Shown here: in pieces, positions 1-13,130 of the stretch | Position numbering within the stretch: position 1 is the stretch's first letter | Layout: each line of letters opens with the position of its first letter | Assembly (NCBI RefSeq): GCF_024166365.1 | Contig: NC_064839.1 | Coordinates: 40,870,378 to 40,934,377, forward strand | Origin: Elephas maximus indicus | Taxonomy: Eukaryota; Chordata; Mammalia; Proboscidea; Elephantidae | DNA: 64,000 bases | Reading direction: 5' to 3' | The notes under the pieces: generated by a model | What the model was told of the DNA's origin: nothing | Seen by the model: only the letters and a program-made list of their open reading frames with translations | Database searches by the model: none | Made by a program: the position numbers and the translations under genes

Positions 1-1199
1 TTTTAATGCAAACTGGCCCTAGTGTGGTAGTGCTGTGAAAGGTTTCCTCTCCTAAGAGCCTGCCTGACTGCTGAGGCAGCGAAGCCACTGGTTTACATTG
101 TGTTTCCTGCAGATTAATCTGTGAGAGACTTAAAATTAGGTTATACTTTTGAGGAAGTATCAGCGATCTTGCTGTTACACTCCTCAGAACCATCTAAGCA
201 AATGGCTGCTCAGTGACTTCAAAAGGATTGAGATAGTTTTAAAAACTCGCTTTGACAGACCTGTTATATCCCGTTTATAATAACATGCTGAGAACCTTAT
301 TTGTTTAAGAGCTTTCTCAGAAGAAAGGTAGCACCTGGTAGTTGTTCAGAGACACCATTAAGCTCAACCTGGCAGAGGCTGACACCCCAAGTATCTTCAG
401 GAGATGCATTTCTTAGTCACTTGGGAAAATAAGATTCCCTCCACAGAACCTTTGAAGGCATCTCTGAAGGCGACTGGAGAAGTTTCCACCTGCACTGGCT
501 CAAGGTCAACCCTTTGACCTTTGGATAAAGTTGACAGTTGCTGAAGCGAGATGAGTTGAGCTATTTATCAGAAAGGGCTGAAAGAGCTACTAAGTTAAAG
601 AGAATGCAGACATGGAGCCTATCTTTACCCTTTCAGAGCAGCTTGGGGCACATGTGCCTGAGTTCGAGTTATCATTTGCCTTTATGGCAGTAGGTGTGTA
701 GCTGGGTTACCCAGCAGGCAGGGTGCTCGCATTCCAGTCTCCCCTTGGCACATGTGGAAGTATTAATGTTACCACTGTCCTTCTCCTTCTCAGGGTACTG
801 GAGGCTTGGCATGGAGGGCAGGCGGGGTTGGGGGGGGAGGGAGATGCAGCACAGTGGTCCAAGGAGAAGTGTTAAGAGGGTGTAGATGAGGCATAGTGCA
901 GAAGAGGCAGAAAGAAGACTTCTGAGATCTAACAAGCTGTGAGTTGCATGTACGCCCTTGCCTTTCCTAATACAGACACCCTTTTGAACCAGGTGTCAGT
1001 TCTGAAAATATTTTAGAACACTTACCACGTGTGAGAACTGGGGCCTTTCAGTTCCTTTTACTCCTTGGAATAGTGCTGCCTTTCTTCAGGCAGAAGATCC
1101 TTCTGGCACTTCCCCTTGAGGGGACCTTCCGTAGGAGAGAAATAACACAGTGCTCCCTAACTTTGCATTCTTAAGCCTTAGAATTGGGAGGAGTCTAAG

Positions 1200-1315
1200 A
1201 GGCATAATCCAGTCTCTTCAGTTTTACAGGTGAACAAATGGAGACTCAAATGCTGATATTTTCCCAGGGTTATGAAAGTGGTTAAGAGACAGAACCTAGA
1301 TGAGAATTCACGTTT
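1200..1315 (-). repeat. MIR SINE fragment
   Basis: The stretch reads as the reverse complement of the MIR core: a lowered-identity version of the segment around 'cagatgaggaaactgagg' followed by text matching the reversed tRNA-related half. It is old and diverged. Confidence 0.6.
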
Positions 1316-1667
1316 TCTTCTCCCTGCTAAGTGCCTACCACCCCGCAGCGAGCTGGATTCTGTGAAAGTGTTGGCCTGCCCTCCACCTCTGTGACATTCC
1401 TTATGGGAGGTTTGGGAGACTGCCTGCAGTCTGGTTTAGGTGAGTGTGCTTGTTCCTATAGACCAGATCAGGTGTGGACAACCAGACTCCACCTTGTGGT
1501 ACTTTTGTCTTATGCCCTTTCATCTCTGACACTTCTTCCACCCCCATCTGCTATGGCACCACGCCACCGTGTCCAGCATTTGCCTTGGATGTCTGTATGT
1601 TATGTACCTTTGAAAAAAATAAGGTGGGGTTTTAAATTTTAGCCCAAAGAGCTTCTTCTATTCTTTT

Positions 1668-3480
1668 TTTAATTTAATTTTTATTGTGGTTTAAGTGAAA
1701 GTTTACAAATCAAGTCAGTCTCTCATACAAAAATTTATATACGCTTTGCTGTATACTCCCAGTTGCTCTCCCCCTAATGAGACAGCATACTCCTTCTCTC
1801 CACTCTCTATTTTCATGTCTATTTGGCCAGCCTTGACCCCCTCTGCCCTCTCATCTCTTCTCCAGACAGGAGCTGCCCACATAGTCTCACGTGTCTACTT
1901 GATCCCAGAAGCTCACTCCTCAACAGTATCATTTTCTGTCCCATAGTCCAGTGCAATCCCCGTCTGAAGGGTTGGCTTTGGGAATGGTTCCTGTCTTGGG
2001 CTAACAGAAGGCCTGGGGACCATGACCACTGAGGTTCTCCTAGTCTCAGGCAGATCATTAAGTCAGGTCTTTTAATGATAATTTGAGGTCTGCATCTCAT
2101 TGCTCTCCTGCCCTGTCAAGGGTTCTCTGTTGTATTCCCTGTCAGGGCAGTCAGCAGTTGTAGCCAGGCACCATCTAGTTCTTCTGGCCTCAGGCTGATG
2201 TAGTCTCTGGTTTATGTGACCCTTTCTGTCTCTTGGGCTCATGAGTATCTTGTGCCTTTGGTGTTCTTCATTCTCCTTTGCTCCAGGTGGGTTGAGACCA
2301 ATTGATGCAACTTAGATGGCCGCTTGCTAGCATTTAAGATCCCAGATGGCACTCTCCAAAGTGGGATGCAGAATGTTTTCTTAATAGATTTTATTTTGCC
2401 ATTTGACCTAGATGTCCTCTGAAACCATGGCCCCCAAGCCCCCCGCCCCTGCTGTGCTGGCCTTCGAAGCATTCAGTTTATTCAGGAAACTTCTTTGCTT
2501 TTTGGTTTAGTCCAGTTCTGCTGACCTCTCCTGTATTGTGTGTTGTCTTTCCCTTCACCTAAAATAGTTCTTGTCTACTATCTAATTAGTGAATACCGCA
2601 CTCCCTCCCTCCCACACCACTCTTGTAACCATCAAAGAATATTTTCTTCTCTGTTCAAACTATTTCTCAAGTTCTTATAATAATGCTCTCATACAATATT
2701 TGTCCTTTTGCAACTGACTAATTTCACTCAGCATAATGCCTTCCAGATTCCTCCGTGTTATGAAATGTTTCACGGATTCATCATTGTTCTTTATTGATGC
2801 ATAGTATTCCATTTTGTGAATATACCGGAATTTATCCATTCATCTGTTGATGGGTACCTTGGTTGCTTCCATCTTTTTGCTGTTGTAAACAGTGCTGCAG
2901 TGAACATGGGTGTGCATATATCTGTTCATGTCAAGGCTCTTATTTCTCTAGGATATATTCCAAGGAATGGGATTGCTGGATCATATGGTAGTTCTATTTC
3001 CAGCTTTTTAAGAGCACACCAAATCGATTTCCAAAGTGGTTGTACCATTTTACATTCCCACCAGCAGTGTAAGTGTTCCGATCTTTCCACAACCTCTCCA
3101 ACATTTATTATTTTGTGTTTTTTTGATTAATGCCAGCCTTGTTGGAGTGTGATGGAATCTTATTGTAGTTTTGATTTGCATTTCTCTAATGATCGTGAGC
3201 ATTTCCACAAGTATCTGTTAGCTACCTGAATGTCTTCTTCAGTGAAGTTCATATCCTTTGCCCATTTTTTAATTGGATTATTTGTCTTTTTGTAGTTGAG
3301 TTTTTGCAGTATCATGTAGATTTTAGAGATTAGATGCGGATCAGAAATGTCATAGCTAAAAACATTTTTTCCAGTCTGTAGGTAGTCTTTTTACTCTTCT
3401 GGTGAAGTCTTTGGATGGGCATAGGTGTTTGATTTTTAGGAGCTCCCAGTTATCTAGTTTCTCTTCAGCTTCTTCTCTTC
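1668..3480 (-). mobile_element. L1 LINE, 5'-truncated (ORF2 end plus long 3' UTR)
   Basis: The element lies in reverse. Positions 2650-3480 are the reversed C-terminal part of L1 ORF2, with the usual landmarks such as 'ccattttacattcccacc' near 3045. Positions 1668-2640 are a long reversed 3' UTR ending in an A-rich tail (a T run at 1668). The same 3' UTR occurs in forward orientation at 34532-35150, so both belong to one lineage-type L1 family. The copy is 5'-truncated at about 3480 and has no intact ORF. Confidence 0.9.
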
Positions 3481-4109
3481 TTAAAAGTGTGTGAGTTAAT
3501 AAATGAATGGAGATACGCACTGGTGGTTTGAGAGTTGACTGGTGAAGAGCTCAAGAAGTCACTTGTGATGACGTTCTGCAGCCGTAAGGACAGGTAAATA
3601 TTTGTGATCACATGTAAATGTCCTCTCTACCAGTTGGCTCAGCCATCAGAATCAGAATGAACAGCAGGAGAGAGAGCTCCAATTACTGCTTTTGTTCTCC
3701 AGTTAATAAAGGACTGAGAGGAAGTGGTCTCCTTTGGAGCCAGCCATGACCATGCTGTGTGGCACATATCCACCTTCTTCATGCTGGGCAGGACTAGATT
3801 GGAGGTGGTCTCCTAGTTTGGAATTTTTGTTAAAATACAGAGGTCAGTTCCTCGTTGTTCTTTACATTTCTAGATCACGCAAAGGAACATAGGAATATTT
3901 TTCCCTAGAAATTTCTCCTACCTTGAGTCTCCCATTAGTAGCCAGTCTCTGAGATAAGGACCTGATTTTATATCAAAACACTATTTGGTGCTCTACCCTT
4001 GACTGAAAAAGAGGAAAAGGTCTGAGCTTTGGTTTGCCTTGTCTGTTTATCCCTCCCTTCCACCCAGTCTTGTCCTGGGATTTCCTTCCATCTTGTCAGG
4101 CTCCCAGGT

Positions 4110-4297
4110 TAGTTAGTTGGGATCCCAGCTCCAGTCACTCACTAGGTGTCTGACTTTCACCTCCCAGTGCCTCAGTTTTCCCATCTGTAAGGTAGGAAGA
4201 ATAATGGTGCCAAACATGGAGGATCTAGGATTAAATGCAATAATGCACACAGAGCGCCCAGATCCGTGCCTGGCACATAGAAATTACTCCATAAAGG
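4110..4297 (+). repeat. MIR SINE
   Basis: Forward MIR landmarks are visible in order: 'cctcagttttcccatctgt', an A-rich 'aggaagaataatgg', 'ggattaaatgcaataatg', and 'cctggcacatag' near the 3' end. Confidence 0.8.
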
Positions 4298-4920
4298 TGG
4301 GCTGCTGCCTTCTTTTTCCCTTCCTACTACTCCACCCCCTCCCATCATCTACCTGGCTACACAGAAAAGCTAAATGAGCAGCAGCAGACTCGGAGCTGCT
4401 GTGGAGAAAGAAGTGAGACTCTTCTAGCTGCTCTTGGCTGTTCTTGCAATGCTTGGCACCCAGTGTGTCTTGCATTGTGAGAAACAAAGGAGTTTCTTCG
4501 GAAGGACTGCCTATACCGGCCTGCCCCTCAGTCGGCCCTGCCAAATGTGGATGGGATGGTGCTGGCTGGAGCACGTGTGTGGCTGGGCCTGGTCATGTGG
4601 GAGTAGAGGCCAGTTCATTCCAGCTGATGAAATGCTGCTCTTCACAGGGGCCATGAGGGTATTTCTCACCTTAGGTGAGATGAAAGATGGCCTTTGCATA
4701 GTGGCTCTTGTACCATCAAATAAGGAAAGAGGGAATGTGCTTTCATAGAGTGAGAAGTGATACCAGCCTGATTGCCTTAGTAATTATAGTATTACATGTG
4801 CTAATTGAAGGCAGCAGAGCTGAAAAGGGAGAAGGAAAAAACAAAAATGATAAAGCCTGGGGGAGGCTCTTTACCGCTCATTCCAGTACCATCTGCCAAC
4901 TCAGAGGCGCAGTGCTGCTC

Positions 4921-4965
4921 CTGTGGCCGTGGCTCCTGTGGCCGTGACACCTGTGGCCGTGGCTC
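4921..4965. repeat. Three tandem 15-bp units
   Basis: The unit 'ctgtggccgtggctc' occurs three times head to tail, the middle copy with three differences. It is a small minisatellite in ZNRF1 intron 1. Confidence 0.85.
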
Positions 4966-5827
4966 CCACACCGAGGCAGCTTGTTGCTGGGCTAGGTGCG
5001 TTCTGCATAGGGATGGCCTTAGAGTACTGCCAGCCACCACAAACGTCTCCTGGTTTTGGTTTTAAAATTTTTTTTCCTGATCAGCGCCACATGTGAGGCC
5101 TAGACTATTGGTTATCTCTTCTTGGTAGCAATCCCAATCACTACGACTTTTAGCTGAGACCCAGGGATAATTGGTATGGAGGGGAGATATTTAATTTAAA
5201 AAATCTTTTGGTTTTTTTAGTTACGAAAGTAATTTGAGTTCATTTACATAAGATCAGACAATGCAGAAGTGTTTAAAAAGTGATTGTCTTTTCTTCCACA
5301 TCCAGCCACATTCCTGGTGAGTAACCAGGTAGCCATTGTGAAACGTGGATGTGTCTGTTCCGACGCATGTCTGTGCCAGTGTTTATGCCAGCACGTATGG
5401 GTTTCTTTGTTTTCTAAGACTTCACACTCTATAAATGGCTTTGCAACTAGACTTTTTTTTTTTTTTTAAACCATTTGTGGACAAGTTAATATACAGAGTT
5501 TAACTTTTTTTTTTGGGCTGCCTAATAGTCTGTCATATGGACATTCAACAAATCACTAGCCAGACCTCTATTAACCTTGAAAAGAAGAGGATTGTCTGAA
5601 AGTCTGTTTAAGGAATCATTAAATGCCTAGCCTCCCGGGAGAGATGACTTTTGAGTTTGATTTTCATGTTTGAGAAGTTCACCTGTCATGATGAAAGGAG
5701 GAATAATTTGGGGCAGGAGAGCAGCGGGTATAAGGCATGTGGAAGAGCGTGGAGTGCTTGGGGAACAGAAGCGAGCTCTGCTTGTCAGACTGAGGGAAGG
5801 GGTGGGCTTGGAGGGCAAGACAAAGTC

Positions 5828-6127
5828 TGTTGTTGTTAGCTGCTGTCTGGTCAGTCCCCGACTGATGGCAACCCCATGATGGATTGCTGATCAGACTGTT
5901 GTGATCCATGGAGTTCTCTATGGTTGATTTTTGGAAATAGATCGCCAGACCTTTCTTCCTAGTACCTCTTAGTTTGGAAGCTCCACCAAAACCTGTTCAG
6001 CATCATAGGAACACACAAGCCTCCACTGGCAGATGCGTAGTGGCTGGGCATGAGGTGCATTGGCTGGGAATCAAACCGGAGTCTCTGGCATGGAAGGCAA
6101 GAATGCTACCACTGAACCACCATGCCC
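5828..6127 (-). mobile_element. tRNA-Gly-headed SINE
   Basis: Read on the minus strand, the 5' end (6127 to about 6057) looks like a tRNA-Gly gene: 'gcatggtggttcagtggtag' at the start, an A box and a B box ('ggtttgattcc'), and a complementary acceptor arm ending near 'ccaatgc'. It continues into a 230-bp body related to the AfroSINE/RTE tail and ends in a (GTT)n-like run on the + strand at 5828. The tRNA part is inside the SINE and is not called as a tRNA gene. Confidence 0.7.
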
Positions 6128-6170
6128 CCCTAGCAGCCGCAGTAATAGTTAATTAAAGGTATCTGTGTCT

Positions 6171-6340
6171 TAAACCAAAAAACCCAAACCCATTGCAGTC
6201 CAGTCAATTCTGACTCATAGCAATCCTATAGGACGGAATAGAACTGCCCCATACTGTTTCCGAGGAGCACCTGGTGGATTCAAACTGCCGACCTTTTGGT
6301 TAACAGCCATAGCTCTTAACACTACACCACCAGGGTTTCC
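6171..6340 (-). mobile_element. AfroSINE
   Basis: This is a full-length reversed copy. The RTE-like tail ('attctgactcatagcaatcc') is at the left and the tRNA-like head ('ctacaccaccagggtttcc') at the right. Confidence 0.9.
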
Positions 6341-6361
6341 ACATGTGTCTTAAGTAAGCAG

Positions 6362-6830
6362 TTTTACTTTGTGGAATTTACCCAAAGGATATAACTGGAC
6401 AGGTGCACAAAGATGAGCGTGTAAAGATGCTCACTGCAGTGCTGTTCCTAATACTAAACTTCCAAATATCTATCTTTGGGATATTAGCTAAATAAATTAT
6501 ATCTCCATATAGTAAATACTGGAAACCCTGGTGGTGTAGTGCTTAAGTGCTACAACTGTTAACCAAGAGGTCAGCAGTTCGAATCTGCCAGGTGCTCCTT
6601 GGAAACTCTACGGGGCAGTTCTACTCTGTCCTATAGGGTCACTATGAGTCAGAATCGACACAACGGCAGTGGGTTTTTTTTGGTTTATAGTAAATACTGT
6701 ATAACTGTTGCTTAAAAAAGATGAAGGAGATTATATTTTTCTATGGAAAGAAAATATATTTAAAAATGAAAAAGCAGATTTCAAAATAGTATAGATGGTG
6801 TGATCTTATTTATGTGTTAGAAAGCAAGTC
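6362..6830 (+). mobile_element. Old L1 (L1M-type) 3' fragment split by an AfroSINE
   Basis: Text typical of the L1 ORF2 end and 3' UTR is present ('gtaaagatgctcactgcagt', then 'aaaaaagatgaaggag' after the SINE). An AfroSINE at 6521-6687 interrupts it, so the L1 is the older insertion. Confidence 0.55.
6521..6687 (+). mobile_element. AfroSINE
   Basis: A forward full-length copy. The head is 'ccctggtggtgtagtgctt', the B box is around 'gcagttcgaatctgcc', and the tail is 'agtcagaatcgacacaacgg' followed by a T-rich end. Confidence 0.95.
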
Positions 6831-7045
6831 TTAATATATGAATATTTTAGTCTGGAAATATATTTTCAAGATAAAAACTTGTTCTGCATTTTTGAGGATG
6901 AGGGTGTCAAATAAAACAGGCCTCCACATTTCAAGCTGAGTGCCGGTGTGCATTTCCTGAGAGTGCAGCACACCAGGAAAGCCCTTTACTAGGAAAGGGC
7001 GGCAGTTAGAATTGGTGAACATTTTATACTATGCCTTAGTGGTCC

Positions 7046-7256
7046 TAGGAATTCCTGAGTGGTGCAAATGGTTATTACGCTCAGCTGTTAACCACAAGGT
7101 TAGAGGTTCAAGACCAGCCAGAGGCATCTTGGAAGAAAGGCCTGGTGATCCGCTTCCTAAAAACCAGCCATTAAAAACCCTATGGAGCACAGTTCTCTTC
7201 TGACACACATGGAGTCACCATGAGTAGAAACTGACTCGAAGGCAACCTGTTACTGG
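7046..7256 (+). mobile_element. AfroSINE, long subfamily
   Basis: The copy has the extra internal block ('agaaaggcctggtgatcc') between head and tail that distinguishes a longer AfroSINE form. The tail 'actgactcgaaggcaacctg' is clear. Confidence 0.85.
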
Positions 7257-8469
7257 TTAAGTCATTGTAAAAGCCATCCCCAGTGGTGGGAAGGAGATTC
7301 CCTTGCCAGCCAGGGCATGGTCTGAGTCTGTGTGGATTGCAAGCAGTGGGGCAGCTGTGCTGTATGAAGAATTCCTTTCTCAGGAGAGCAAATTGGGTTC
7401 TAATCCATGCCCCTGTTCCTGTATTACAGATTATCCAGTTGATTGGTTTTACCTATTCAAGCCAAACTCGCATAGTTATCAGATCAAAAAATGACAGACC
7501 CATTGATCCATATTGTCGTGTGACCATTGGATGTGTGTAAAGCCTTCTGCCACCAGCTGTGGTGGTGAGCAAGGCCGGGGCTGGCTCTGGAGTCTGAGGT
7601 CTAGTCAAGCAGCACCCTCATCACGTCTACACCCACGTATCCTACCTCCCTCCAAGGTACCAACTGTAATACCCTGATCCAAGCTTCATATTTGGCCATG
7701 CTGGCCAAGGCTGGAAAACATTCTTCCCTTTTCACCCTGTATCTATTTCCTTACCTGCCTGAGCCTTTTTCTTCTTCTGTAAAATGGACCTCAAGCTGCC
7801 TCACCAAGGTATTCTGAGTAAAGGTCCCACCTCTCTTCCCTGGCTTCACTCAGCAAATGAATGGAATCAAGCTGATGCCTGAGGAGCCACAGGAATTTGG
7901 AAGAATGGTTCTTTCTGAGGCTCTTAACCAAAGGTGTAAACAGTGTTAACTGGCTTATAATTTTAAAGATCTGGATTAAGTTTAGCCCAAGTCATGCCAT
8001 GGAGTAGTCTTTTCATAGTACTACCTCCTTTCCAACAAAAAAGAAAGGGGAAAAAAGAAAAAGGTTGGAAGAGTGGCTTTGCAGATAGACATCTACAGTT
8101 TGGGAACTTCATTTGTTATCTTTTTTTGCTGTCACCACATGGCTATTTACTGTAAATATTATTTTCAGCTGTCCCTTTTTACTTCCTGTATCTACTATCT
8201 TTTCAAATGTGTTTAAGTGTGGTCCTTAAAATGTTACTTGCCCTCATGGATGGGCCTTGGGTCTTTCTACATTCTCCTAGAGTGAGCTCATCTTCCCCTG
8301 GCCTTTATTACCATCTCTAGTCTACCATGTCTCCAGTCCAGATATTTCCTCTGGCCCTTGGCCCCTACCTTACACCAGATATCTCCACTTGCATGTCTGA
8401 ATCATATTTGTCTTCCTGCCCATATCCCTTGTAAGATCCCTATCATGTCCCTTTCCAGCCACTGCTCCT

Positions 8470-9000
8470 TCCCAAGGGTAACTGCTGTCTCAACGGTGTG
8501 ATAGAAGAGATTTGTCTTGCCTATTTTTGTACTTTAAGGAAATGGAATCATAAAGTCTGTGCTCTTACATCTGCTTCCTTCACTCAGCATTCAATTTCTG
8601 AGAGTCATCCTTATTGGTGTGTGTAGTTGTAGATCTTTTATTTGCCTTACTGAAATAGTTTTCCACCGTGTGAATATACTACATATTATTTATCCACGTG
8701 CTCTTCTACTAGGGCTGCTTAACAAATTACCCTAAAATTTAGAGACATAAGACAACCATTTATTATGCTCATGGGTTCTGTGGGTCAGGAATTCACCAGG
8801 CACAGCAGAGATGGCTTGTCTCTGCCCCATGATGTCTGGAGCCTCATATGAAAAGTTCAAAGGCTGGGAACTGGTGTCATTTAAAGGTCTGTGCACTCCC
8901 ATGTCTGACTGTTAATGCTGGCTGTTGGCTCAGACCTCCACTGGAGCTTTCTCAGAGAGATACACTCAGAAGTGGAATTGCCGAGTCATAGATCAGTGAA
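8470..9000 (-). mobile_element. Old L1 fragment with a second repeat inserted
   Basis: Positions 8470-8700 and about 8955-9000 read as two parts of a reversed ancient L1 ORF2 end ('cctttcactcagcat'-like text, then 'cagaagtggaattgccgagtca'). The intervening 8700-8950 is a different ancient repeat containing 'tctgtgggtcaggaattcac', whose family I cannot name. This is a nested insertion. Confidence 0.5.
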
Positions 9001-11894
9001 CTTTCTAGGGTCATCTCTTCTGAGGGCCCAAATGAGGTGATTCCCTCCTGTTTCTTTCCCTATTATTTTGGAAGTGTTAGGAAGGCGGGTAGCTTAGAAT
9101 GCCCTTGCTTTTAGGCCTGGCTCTGGAATCTTGCAGTGATAACATCTGGAGAGCAGAACTAAAGGTTGGGATTTTATTCTCTTGAGGGTACGTTTGTGGT
9201 TTGAGTTCCTTCACTTTGAATTGTTCAGATTCATGCTGCTCCTTCTACAATCCATGTGTAAGAAAAACTATGACTGCTGAGGTCTGCTCTGGTGACCTAT
9301 CGTCAATTCGTATTTCTAGACTCTCTGTGTGGAGGCAGTGTGGTACAATGGAAGGAGGTGATATAGCAAAGCCGGCTGGCATAAGCTCCTGTTTGGCTTC
9401 TCTACGTGCCAGCCCACTCCATGAGCTGGAGACCACGCCACCAGCCCCAGGGTGGGTACAGAGGGCATACATGCAAATGCATAGCACACAGCATGTCTGG
9501 TGGCCATTCTACTCCCCTCTTCTTCCCGTCTAGGAGACTTGAAAGCCGACAGCAAAAGTGTGAGAGGAAAGAGCACGATATTTTATAAGTTAATATCTAA
9601 AAAGTATTGAGCTGTATTAAAATCATTGGCCTCACATCCTGAAATATTTATAAATGGATGGTCTTATGTCTGGAATTTGCTTCAAAATAATCCAGGATCA
9701 GGGGGAAATGGGTGGGAATAAAAATTAGATGACCATATAATTCATCCTTCAATCCCAGGCACATTTGAGACTGAAAAAGGGAGCTGTCAGTTATAGCAGG
9801 ACAACAGGCTTAAACCGGGATTGTCCCAGCAAACCAAGACAGGGACAGCCCAGGTATAAATGAGACAAGACTGACCCTGAGTTGATACTTGTTGAAGCTT
9901 GGTGATGAGTGCCTGGGAGGTCATTACGTTCTCTCTGTTCTTTTTGTATGTCTGAAAAATGTACATAGTAAAAAGGTTTTTTAAAGATAGTATATCTGTC
10001 AGACTGCCAAGGCATTCAGATGTCCTCGCTGTTCAGGAGATGGCTGTTGGGTCCCTCGCCCACCTGGAGTAGGAAGCTTAGCTTGCTCGTTGCTGTTCTT
10101 CTAGTCTCCGGATTGCAGGGAGAGAGGCCTCCCTGCTTTTGTTGGTAGGAAGAATGAGAAACTGGAGGGTATTCTAGCTCAGCGTGACTTGGGTTAGCAT
10201 GGGGGGCATGCTAAACCTTTTTTCTGCCCCCAGTTCTTTCAAGGGCTGCCCAGGTGGCAACTGAAGCAGAGCCCTTCAAGCTCACTACACAGCACAGTGC
10301 TGGTGGCAGCAGGGCCACCGGTCTATGCACATGCACACGTGATATTATCTGCACCCCTTATCGGAACCACAGGCAGGGCAGGAAGCAGCGTGACCACAGT
10401 GGGTTTTTAACCGGCACTCCGTCTTAGACATAGTTGGGAGGTTTCACTGTCCCACTTAACTTCAGTGTGGCGTGGCAGTCACTGGAGCCTTGAGTGGTAG
10501 AAGGTAGCTGCCGCCAGGAATGAGTTAAAACAACAGTCTGACGTACCCTTACTTTGTTATCTCTTTCTGGTTGTACACCTGGGCCCTTTTCACACAATTC
10601 CACAAAGTATGATATTCATTCACTCAAATGGTATTTTCAAGAGCATGTTATATGCCAGGCTCTGGGGGATAAACCAGTACAAGAAACAGACTGCCTTCAA
10701 GGAGCTTATGTTGTAATGGGGGTGACAGCGGTTGCAGCAGTGGTGAGTGCTAAGAAGCAAAGTGGAAGGCAGGACTGGTTGAGCTTGGTGACAGTTTCAG
10801 ATGGATTGTCTAAGAAGGTGAGAGGGGGCATGCAAGGAGACAGGAAAACAAGGGCAGCAACCATGAGGGAGGCTTGGAGGATGTGGATCCCCTTTCTCAA
10901 ACGCTGCTAATTGTTTGAGGATTGACTTTAGGGTGTTACCCATGTGGAAGTCATTGCTGGCCTTGGTCAGGGCAGTTTTGAGGATTGCAGTAGGTTCAGG
11001 AGGGAGTAGAAGGAGAGGAAGTGAAGACAACCATTGCAGACAACCTTTTGGAGGTGCTTCATTATAAAGGAATCAAGTAAATGGGGCAGTGCTGGAGGTG
11101 TAGGTGGGATTGAGAGAGCATTGTGTAAGCTGGGGAGTAAGTACATGTATGCTCAGTCCGTAAAGAGGAGAAATTTGTTTAACGGAATTTGTCGGAAATG
11201 GCCCTCTTGTAAATGACCCTGATGAAGAGTTAGAGCCTTGGGTAGCCTTGTTCACTTTGGTTTTTCCCTTGGAATTGCCTCTTCTCCATACTAAATCACA
11301 GATGTTTGAACCGTTCCTGAAATAGCTATTATAACACGTTTGGATGTATCTATAATCTTTCTCTTGTAATACAAATGGTTCTGAACCTTTCAGGTTAGAA
11401 CTCAAACCTTTTGTGAATCTAAGACTGTGGATCCATTCCCCAGAAAAAGACACCTACTAGAGACCTTGACATAATATTTCAGGAGGTTAATGGATCCCCT
11501 CTGAAGTCTATTCCAGGAGAGTCCAGGTTAAGAAACTGTGTTACATACATTCACCTGCCCATCAGCCACTTGAAGCTGTGAAAATGGCCGAAAGAACTCC
11601 GTGTCTTCCCTCCTCTTCCCTAATAGATCATTAGTTTCTTGATGATACAAATTATACTTAATGCTTCACCATACTTCCTTACCACTTAGCACCTGGAAGA
11701 TGGATGGATAGATTGGTTGACTGACTGACTGACTTGGTTGCTCAATCTACTTGCAGGCAGTAGACTGCTGAACAATTTTGAATGGTGCCTCAAGAGAGGA
11801 TGCCTTGCTTTATCATTTTTAGTAGAACCAGGAGACCCCAAGCTACTCCCCCCCTTTTAAAATCTGATCATTTAGGAGAATAATCATGTCTCTT

Positions 11895-12085
11895 AATACA
11901 TTTATATAACCATTTACACATATTTTCTCATTTAATGGCCAGATTGGTAAAATTATTCCTATTTTTACAGATGAGAAAATTGAAGCTCAGGGAGGTTAGG
12001 TGGCTTGTCCTTGGCCACATAACTTGTTGGTGGAAGAGCCAGTTAAGGTTCTGAGTCCAAATCCATGCTTTTCTGTTGTATTCGG
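11895..12085 (-). repeat. MIR SINE
   Basis: Reversed MIR: 'ttttacagatgagaaaattg', 'ggccacataacttgttgg', and the end 'ctgagtccaaatccatgctt' are all in the expected order. Confidence 0.8.
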
Positions 12086-12317
12086 TTGCTTGTTTTATAA
12101 TTCTCTAATCTTCCACAGATTTCAATAAGTGATACTTGTCAATATTTGGTTTCCTGATGCCAGACTATTTTGGCAAGTCAATGTGCCGATTTGACATGAG
12201 GGAATATCAAAATCAATGTCAGAACACTCTTCAAGGTAAAATGTCAAAGCCAAGAAGGAATTCCCAGTTTACGTGGTTCTCACATTTCATAAACATTTAT
12301 TTTTGTAAAGTCCAGTA

Positions 12318-12486
12318 TGTTGTTGTTGTGTGTCATTGAGTCGATTTCGACTTATAATGACTCTATAGGACAGAGTAAAACTGCCCCATAGGGTATCCTA
12401 GGCTATAGCCTTTATGGTAGCAGGTCACCAGGTCTTTTCCTTTTGGTTAGCAGTCAGCACTTAACCATCACACCACCAGGGATCCT
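12318..12486 (-). mobile_element. AfroSINE
   Basis: A reversed full-length copy. It begins with a (TGT)n run, the reverse of the (ACA)n tail seen on RTE and AfroSINE, and ends 'cacaccaccagggatcc'. Confidence 0.9.
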
Positions 12487-12856
12487 CAAGGTCCAGTATA
12501 GATGGCTTATTAGCTTACTTTTTTATCCATTGACATATGCTTAATTTTAGTGTCACATTATATCACAAATCTTTCGCTTGTCAGTTAGCCAGGCTACTTA
12601 TTATCATTAGGAGATTCTCACCTTTCTTATCCTTGGTGCTGTTACCATGAATAAAGATATATATGGTGTCGCCAAGTTCCTGCTACCATGTTGGAGTCTC
12701 CTCCTCTGCCCTCCTTGCTCATATTCCTCTTCTTTTCCCCTTCTTACCTACCAGACTCCAAGTCCTCTTGAACCAGAGATAGAGAAAGACAATATGGTAG
12801 CAAACTTTACATTCCTTGATGGGGACTTACTGCTATTCTAGGGAGCTTAGAATCGC

Positions 12857-12955
12857 TGCTCCTTGGAAACCCTATGGGGGCAGTTCTGCTCTGTCCTATA
12901 GGGTTGCTATGAGTTGGAATCGACTCAGTGGCAGAGGGTTTGGTTTTTTGGTTTA
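12857..12955 (+). mobile_element. AfroSINE, 5'-truncated
   Basis: Only the 3' half is present, starting at 'gctccttggaaaccctatgg' and ending with the tail 'ggaatcgactcagtggcag' plus a T-rich end. The tRNA-like head is missing. Confidence 0.9.
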
Positions 12956-13130
12956 GAATTGCAGGTTTTTCTCACTCATGCTCCATGCCTGGAAGATCTT
13001 TCCGGGAAATTCCTTTTGACTCATTGGTGAGTACCTTGTATCTCTCTAGGGTATTCCCATTTCTTTCTCAGTCAAAGCCATGGAGAACACAAAGCTGAGG
13101 TCTGAAGCAGAAGGCCTTCTCTTACCCTGT

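Noticed and set aside
6057-6127. A tRNA-Gly-like gene on the minus strand
   Set aside because: It continues directly into a SINE body and has mismatches in its stems, so it is the head of a SINE and not a tRNA gene.
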